A program made the position numbers and the translations under genes. Of a stretch of DNA of 64,000 nucleotides, positions 57,791-64,000 are shown piece by piece. This stretch comes from Manduca sexta (taxonomy: Eukaryota > Arthropoda > Insecta > Lepidoptera > Sphingidae): contig NC_051128.1 of the NCBI RefSeq assembly GCF_014839805.1, positions 12,972,466-13,036,465 on the forward strand, read 5' to 3'. The notes under the pieces are model-generated. The model was given only the letters and a program-made list of their open reading frames with translations, did no database searches and had not been told where the DNA came from. The stretch's first letter is position 1; every line of letters begins with the position of its first letter.

Positions 57791-59324
57791 TGTGCGTAGG
57801 TTAGTTGTAAATAGGGTTAGGGACTCGGCTCGGCCGTCACCCAAAGGTATCATCAAATCCGGGCGGCTCAACGCCGGGCCGTGAGGCACGGTTACCCGAG
57901 CATAATCGCTCAGTCGTCCCCCACGAAGGCTGGACGGTAGTAATAAGGGACATTTTTCGCGAAACCTGATTACGACAAAATCAAAAATCGTATAGAAGGT
58001 ATCCTGTCTGGTAAATACATTAATTTCATGGTTTTTATCTAACCAATTTTAATTTTATTCATCTTAAATACTGCGGTTTCTTAGTCACATTATATTTACT
58101 TTGTGAATGTTCTGTATACCTGTAAGTGGCATGCATATAAGCCAATTGTTAACAGAAAATGTTTTTTTAGATTGAAGGATGCTGTTCGGGTACCTTATTA
58201 AATAAATAAATAAAAACCACAAATTATTCGTGATAAAAATAAATGCATTCTCCATGGTTTCTAACAATCCATATATTAAGACAAACTTTTGCATTTGTAA
58301 TCTTCTTCTTACTTACTTACTTCTAGCATTGATGGTCTCATTAGAAGGAGCCTTCTACGCAATTAGCTCTATTAAAAAAGTAGATTGCCCACCATAAACT
58401 CCGTCTATAAAAAACAAATGAGTACATATTATCGAGTGAGAGAGTGTATAAAAATTAAATGGAATTGGTGGAGATTAGCAGATGGATGTGGGCTGATTGA
58501 GATAGGAGTGGTTGGCGCTCACTAGTGGAGTCCAGAGGCCTACGTCTAACACAGCCATACTCAACCTTTTTTTAAAGGGGCCACAAAAACGTTTCGGTCT
58601 TGATGCGAGGGCCGCAATTTTTTTTTAGTTGTTAATAAAAAACATAGTTCAAAATTGGAGATGTATTAATTATTGAAAAAAGAAAAGCTGGTCACAATAA
58701 AGCGAGCTATACAATACATGATTTTCTGATGGGTGCGGAATTTAAAAACTTTGCCTGCAACTCAAGATGGGCCAATCACAAAGGTCCGGCGGGCCGCAGG
58801 TTGAGTATGGCTGGTCTAGCAGTATATGCCTATAGTCTAATTGATTACAACTCTGTTGACTTACTCTGTGGTTCCAACATAGTTATTAAAATAACTTCAG
58901 TTTGTAATAGGGTTTGATCAGTCTTAAAAACATGTTAATACTTTTGTAATTTTCCCAATAAAAGTGATGTCATGCGAAGTATATGACATCATTTTTAATC
59001 GACAGTAACCCAATGTTAATGTGTCTGGGTTGGCATTCATTATTCGGTTTTGTCGCGGGTTTTTGAATGAAGGCTTTTCCGCGGTAGAAACATTATTGCA
59101 TACCTACTTTCAAGGACAAAAACTAACCTATAAGTTTATGTCACATTAGTAATGACATGATTTATTTGAATCCGTAAATCAGTTTAAGTTAAAGACTACA
59201 TTACATGGTGAAGAGAGGAGAGAAAGAAAATTACAATTGGTTTTTTATTGTTGTTTAGATCAGTTCAGTAAAGAAAGAATAAAGAGTAATGAAGGATCAC
59301 TGCAATTCTACAAATGTAAAGTCT

Positions 59325-59870
59325 CAATTGTGTCGAATGCTGAAGGGTAATCATCTCTCGTCAGACGACATTCTATTGGACCCCACTCCACTTACCATCA
59401 GGTAAGTAAGTGTACAAAAGTCAGGTAAGTAAGTAAGTAAACAAAAAATAAAGCCCGGAGTTTCTTTCTGCCTTTTTTCTTCGGGTAGTCATCGCTTAGG
59501 TAGTTAGTGAAAGGCTGGTAGGTTAGCTAGGTTAGGGCTTTTATTGTCCTCACCGGTGAGGATCGCGACGCGTTTCTCCCTTATTGCTTATTCAAAAATA
59601 CATATATACATCATTGTATTTCTTTCTTCCCTGCCAGCCCGAGCTGGCTTCTTTGTTTACTAGGTATATTTTTCATTTATTTTATTTTCAATATAAATTG
59701 TCTTTATTTATATAAGCTAATCTAATTAAGTAATAATTAAATGTTCTCATGTACTTTGACTTATCATATGTGCAACCATGTTCGCCTACGTGATGAATAA
59801 AGCATTTTTATTTTTTTTATTTTTTTTTTACAGTAGGGTCATTTTGCTGTGCACGTATCGAAAAATAAGA
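59325..59870 (+). repeat. Family F split by family E
   Basis: Left half ends CCACTTACCATCAGGTAAG (about 59408). Right half resumes CAGTAGGGTCATTTTGCTGT and GCACGTATCG (59831-59870). The 420 bp between are family E. Confidence 0.6.
59445..59825 (+). repeat. Family E dispersed repeat
   Basis: CGGGTAGTCATCGCTTAGGT, GAAAGGCTGGTAGGTTAGC, CCCTGCCAGCCCGAGCTGG, TCGCCTACGTGATGAATAAA, then a T-rich end. Same as 29661-29965. Confidence 0.7.
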
Positions 59871-60021
59871 TGTTCCCAGACACATGACAACTGTCATCGT
59901 TAGATTTATTTATTTATTTATTTAGGACAGCCAGTAGTTGTTACAATGTTGCTTACACTAAATAAAAGAAAAACAATATTATAAAATATAAGAGTAACAC
60001 CTTCTTAAGGCAGATCACTAA

Positions 60022-60185
60022 CAGTCTTACTTATAAACTGTTTTTACGTTAAGAGGTGGTTAAGAATTGCTTAAATAGCTGTCAAAAACATCACCGTTTG
60101 CTAATTTAAACCTTATTAAGAGGCAAGATGGCGGGTTTTGACTTACAGCTGATCGAGTAAATTTGTGTTTTAACTAAGTTTAGCT
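60022..60185. repeat. Inverted repeat partner 2
   Basis: GTGGTTAAGAATTGCTTAAA, TAAGAGGCAAGATGGCGGGT, CTTACAGCTGATCGAGTAAA: same element as 54530-54715 in opposite orientation. Confidence 0.75.
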
Positions 60186-60522
60186 GTGAAAATTCTTATA
60201 TATACCTAAGACTGAAAACGTATAGCTTGTCATAGAATATGCGCTGTTTCTGATCCGGATTTATTTGCAATATTTGGCAATTGCATAATTGTTTTGTAAT
60301 TATTATCTATTATAATCTTACGCAACATTTATCAAATTGCTCACGTCATATTATACCCATGAGTAATTTCTTACAGAAAAAGTCAATGACCTATTACTAA
60401 GCAATATGGATAGTGGTATTTTATATTTTTCCTCATAATATAATTTAGATTGCAAAATATATTTTTAGTGTCATTTAAATGTTGTGATTCGTCTTGTATT
60501 TTATTTTTAATAATATTTTAAA

Positions 60523-60866
60523 GCGGCGGTAGCCTAGTTGGTTGTGGAACTGACTGCCGAGACGGATGTCTGTAGGTTCAAATCCCAAAAGGCACACACC
60601 TCTGATTTTTCTAAAAATTATGTATGTATTCCTTGTGAATAATTATCGCTTGCTTTAACGGTGAAGGGAAACTTCGTGAGGAATCCTGCATACCTGAGAA
60701 GTTATCTATAGGAATTTTGAGGGTGTGTGAAGTCTACCAATCCGCACTGGGCCAGCGTGGTGGACTAAGGCCTAATCCCTCTCAGTAGTAGAGGAGGCCC
60801 ACGGGCCTTGGGCACGCCCAATAGTAGGACAGTATATAATACAGGGCTGATTATTGATTATTATAT
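60523..60866 (+). mobile_element. SINE-A interrupted in its tail by an LTR
   Basis: Head GCGGCGGTAGCCTAGTTGG and tail GGGCTGATTATTGATTATTA. The 12-bp TAATATTTTAAA lies immediately before it (60511-60522) and again at 62003-62014, after the nested element, so the SINE insertion spans both. Confidence 0.85.
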
Positions 60867-61623
60867 TGTTGCGGACAATGAGCCGGCCTCGGCGACCTAG
60901 GTAGTCACCTATGTTGAAAATAATTATACGTTAGATAATTTGTTATTCTTTATTTTATATTTTTTGATGTTTTTATAATTGTATAAAGTTAAAATTGTGA
61001 AATTGTGTAATCGTGCACCTGTTGTCGCGAATCCGAAATTTTATATGTTTTAGTTCCCTTTTTTATCGACCTGGCAACACCGATGACCGAAACGAAGTTA
61101 GTTGAAAAAGGGTCTGTGAGCAAGTTCATGGAGAAGCGCTTGTTATTGTTATTATTATGCTTGTGAGCAGCAGTGTGAAAAAACAGGGACCGGTAAATAA
61201 TGTGAGTTAATTTATGTTCTTGCTAGCAGAATTGCCAGTGTTTAAGTATTGCAGTGCCTATCAGTGTTTACCAGACCAGATGGAGCTGCGGCTCTCTGAA
61301 GGGTCTGGAACTGTTGTGTCCAGACTCAGAAATTAGACCGGATCAGACCGGTTGTGAGGTAAGGGGTAGCTAAAGGGGAGGTATTGGAGGCCACATACGG
61401 AGGAATTCCCTCCTACAAAGCAGAATCTGATCAGTTATTCCAGAACACCAGTTAGTAAAGTGAACCAGAATCGGTTTCGAGTTGTTGTCGCTCACGGCCC
61501 GTACACAGTATCAGATTTTCGCTGCGTACCCAGTTTTAACCAGCAACTCAGTTTGGGTACTTGGCGACACCTATGGCGGTGTGTAGGCACTAAGCGCGGC
61601 CCGCGGGTGATCCCCCGCGTCGC

Positions 61624-61692
61624 CGCGCATGCGCCGTAGCGCGCACCGCCACGCATGCGCCGTAGAGCGGCGCCGCCACGCATGCGCTGTAG
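61624..61692. promoter_or_regulatory. Three GCATGC-centred repeats in a CpG-rich block
   Basis: GCATGCGCCGTAG at 61628-61640 and 61653-61665 and GCATGCGCTGTAG at 61680-61692. The cores (CGCGCATGCGCC, CACGCATGCGCC, CACGCATGCGCT) resemble the NRF-1/Erect-wing consensus YGCGCAYGCGCR. Binding is inferred only. Confidence 0.4.
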
Positions 61693-61767
61693 CACGCGTG
61701 CGCCGATGGCTGTGATTGGCGCAGGTTAAAGCGCGTACGAACTCTCACCCATCGCGCACGGTGGCGT

Positions 61768-61785
61768 TATAAAATTGCATATAAA
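61768..61785 (+). promoter_or_regulatory. TATA-like boxes of the LTR
   Basis: TATAAAA at 61768-61774 and TATAAA at 61780-61785, about 30-45 bp before CACTCAGCATC, which could be the transcription start. Confidence 0.4.
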
Positions 61786-62254
61786 CGAGGGCCTCTAAGA
61801 CAATTGCACTCAGCATCAACACGAATTTAGAAAACTGGCAAGACAACTCAGCGGCTCTCGAATCAAGAAAAGTATATCTAATGTGCAAAATTTACTTTGA
61901 ATGTATCTGTGTGAAACAAGAAAAATACACGAAATTTATATTGGAAAAAGAAGTTGTCTCATTCAGTCGACCCCTGAAGGGAAGACGCTCCTTACATATA
62001 TATAATATTTTAAATGCAAAACATTGTCAAAATGTATGCATGTTTTAGAAACACACAAAAAGAAGGCATGTTTACTGTTGGTCTCTCTTATGTGAGAGTC
62101 CGCCTGGTAGGTAACCGTAATTTCTATTTCTGCTGTCAAGCAGCAGTGTGTAGTCACTGTTGTGTTCCGGTTTGAAGAACATTGTAGCCAGTGTAACTAC
62201 TGGCTATAGTAAAATTACTTAGGTAACATTTCATGTCTCAGCATTGCGAGCGTT

Positions 62255-62565
62255 GCTTTAAATGACGGGACAAGTTTGCCGTTCGCCTGACGGTAAGCGA
62301 TACGACCGCCCATAAATAGTAGAAATACCATCCAACACCTTGAATTACGAAGTATTATTTGGCGTTTGGCCATTGCGCTCGCTATCCTGACATTTGATGT
62401 TAAATCTCATTATGTCCAGTAGTTACACAGGCTACAATTTCCTTTAAACCGAAACACAACAATGACACTGCTGCTTGGCGACAGAAATAGACGTAGCGGT
62501 AGTACGTACCCAGGCGGACTCTCACCTACCACCATATGATACCTACCACCAGTAAAATACCAGTA
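62255..62565 (+). repeat. Family C repeat
   Basis: AAATGACGGGACAAGTTTGC, CGTTCGCCTGACGGTAAGCG, end CAGGCGGACTCTCACCTACC. The third well-preserved copy. Confidence 0.8.
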
Positions 62566-62639
62566 CTTTATATTTTAACACTATTATCAAACCATTTTGA
62601 ATTACACACAGTGATAAAGTCAATGCTTTGATAATTCAA

Positions 62640-63685
62640 AACAAAGCAGAGCACATTGCACAATGTAATGAGTGTGAACTGTAAACGGCATTGAGTAAGG
62701 TCGGGGAAGCCGCGCCGCGATTCAGACGTATATGAATACGTATTCAAAAGTAAGTCTTATTACAGTGTCTTAAGACCCATATTTGCATAACAAGCGTTCT
62801 CGGTACGTAACGTGTATAACAGTGCTTGACTGCTGTTTTTTGCAATACATCCTTACTTTCTCTTTGAAGTAAAAAAATCGGGGATAAAACTCCCGCTGTA
62901 TATAGGGGTAAAAATAGGTCTTATCCTTCCCAGGGTCTCAAATTATCTCCATGTCCATATTTCATCGAAATCCGGTAGTTTGACTTAACACGTTCAAACA
63001 GATGCGGTGGAGGACTTTGTTTTATAACATATGATTGTTACGTAAAGTGACAAAGCATTATCAGAATAATACGTTGCGCAATGTAATGCGAGTGAATGAC
63101 TGAGCAAGGTCGAGAACACCGCGTGACTCAGGCGAATATTAACATATTATGTTTGTTGTGATCGCGCCAGTGCATCGTGTATGTCTTCAAAAATAACTGT
63201 ATCCACTTGATTGGGTTCTTATTTATTTATTATGAAAATTACTTTTTTTTTCTATTTATTTACGAGACTGAGTCATTTTAGACTGTCAGTCTCATAGTTG
63301 ATACAAACTGCATTGAATACTTAACATTTTAATTCTTAAGCAGTCTATTTACATGTACAAAAATCAGTTTAGCCGCTTCCGATGTTGATGAAGATAAAAT
63401 TGTTTGGAAAATTACAAAATGGTTAAAAAGAAAAATGTAACAAATGGCCGACGAAAAGCTACGACGCCGAGTAGGGAAGAGCCCGACGATAGTGATGCGA
63501 GTCGCTGTGTTGTCAGCTTTCTAGTTTATTTTTCTGTAACGCGGTGCCCCACACTTGGCTGTAGTGTGGAGTGTTCGTGAACAACATATATTCAAAACTA
63601 ACTCTTATTACAGTGGCCTAAGACCCAGTTTTATATCCTGCGTTCTCGCTACAAAACGTGTTAAAGATACAAATTTTTGCAAAGA
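62640..63685. repeat. Local two-part duplication
   Basis: Part 1 (CACAATGTAATGAGTGTGAA, GTAAGGTCGGGGAAGCCGCG; 62650-62730) recurs diverged at about 63075-63147. Part 2 (TCTTATTACAGTGTCTTAAG, GCGTTCTCG; 62742-62845) recurs at about 63588-63685. The second copy is split by about 440 bp. Confidence 0.55.
62870..63035. repeat. Family-D-like derivative
   Basis: AGGTCTTATCCTTCCCAGGG, TCTCAAATTATCTCCATGTC, then GACTTTGTTTTATAACATAT: the middle of the family. Confidence 0.5.
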
Positions 63686-63945
63686 CGTTTGCGGAAAATA
63701 GGTGTGGATTTTTCAAAATGGAATATTGTTGCGTATTTAATTGTATAGTAAGTATGCGTGGTGAGCTAATATAGCTATGATGAAAAATGGCGGACTTTCC
63801 TCTTACGACGTGAAATACCCAAAATATTTTTATTATACATTGTCAGACAGTTCGGCGGTCATTTTCTTATAGTCAAAGCACATTAAATAAGACGTTAATA
63901 AGTGCGATAATCGAAGAATAAATACGTAGTTGAAAAGCCAGCGAC

Positions 63946-64000
63946 ACGTGGCTTGGATTTAAACCTGCGGACTATCGTATGGCAGTCTGAAATAGCATAC
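63946..64000 (-). mobile_element. SINE-A head, cut by window edge
   Basis: Reverse text GGATTTAAACCTGCGGACTA and GGCAGTCTGAAATAGC, the B-box side of SINE-A; the copy continues beyond the window. Confidence 0.5.

Larger units (their letters stand above)
60867..61996. mobile_element. Probable solo LTR nested in the SINE-A tail
   Basis: Starts TGTTGCGGAC and ends GCTCCTTACA (TGT...ACA), flanked by TATAT at 60862-60866 and 61997-62001. After it the SINE target duplication follows at 62003. It is CpG-rich in part, unlike its surroundings, with TATAAAA at 61768-61774 and CTCAGCATC near 61811 resembling a promoter. No internal retroelement region is present, so it would be a recombined solo LTR. 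Superfamily not determined. Confidence 0.6.
56558..64000. other. 3' flank: repeats, no recognised gene
   Basis: Holds a repeat shared with intron 6 (about 57670-57790), family F split by family E (59325-59870), an inverted repeat partner (about 60022-60185), a SINE-A with nested solo LTR (60511-62014), family C (62255-62565), a family-D derivative (about 62870-63035), a local duplication (62640-63685) and a SINE-A head at the right edge. No ORF here looks like a host gene. Confidence 0.6.

Noticed and set aside
58729..58917. 62-codon ORF with a hydrophobic end
   Set aside because: Short, AT-rich region with repeat-like text (GGCCGCAGGTTGAGTATGG); no supporting evidence for translation.

Overview
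This looks like a piece of a lepidopteran (moth or butterfly) nuclear genome. It is AT-rich and eukaryotic in style, with long GT-AG introns. It is crowded with interspersed repeats of kinds familiar from Lepidoptera: tRNA-derived SINEs ending in GGGCTGATATTATT, 'CTAGCTTTTGCTCGCGG' elements, RTE tails ending in (GAT)n, and Jockey/CR1-type LINE pieces. The order is inferred from repeat style; no species is claimed.

I can support one host protein-coding gene. It lies on the + strand from 5199 to 56264, in 15 exons whose reading frames join exactly into a 624-residue product. The product is a membrane guanylate cyclase of the NIT-domain type: short cytosolic N-terminus, transmembrane helix 1 (residues 33-52), a large helical NIT ectodomain (about 71-310), transmembrane helix 2 (328-347), a signalling-helix/HNOBA-like linker (356-396) and a class III cyclase domain (397 to about 583), then a short Ser/Pro/Arg-rich tail. 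The metal-binding Asp pair (D411, D455), guanine-selecting Glu and Cys (E451, C523) and transition-state Asn and Arg (N530, R534) are all present, so an active GTP-to-cGMP enzyme is expected. Two poly(A) signals follow the stop at 56532 and 56552.

Layout: 1-5198 is repeat-rich 5' flank, and one repeat runs almost to the start codon. From 5199 to 56264 the exons take up 1.9 kb and the introns the rest. Intron 3 (8.1 kb) holds a foldback MITE and SINEs. Intron 4 (7.6 kb) holds a LINE 3' fragment. Intron 6 (9.5 kb) holds a 3.66 kb LINE with two frame breaks, inserted into an older element that carries 123-bp tandem units. Intron 8 holds a decayed Psq-type transposase relic. From 56265 to 64000 I see no gene, but there is a clear nested insertion: a SINE with 12-bp target duplications, and inside its tail a 1.13-kb solo-LTR-like element with its own 5-bp duplication.

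The biology centres on the cyclase: a receptor that would couple an NIT sensor module outside the cell to cGMP synthesis inside it, without the kinase-homology domain of classical receptor guanylate cyclases. The rest is mobile DNA, useful as a record of insertion order and as a possible source of hairpin RNAs and of promoter or splice signals. I found no prokaryote-style operon, CRISPR array, rRNA or functional tRNA.
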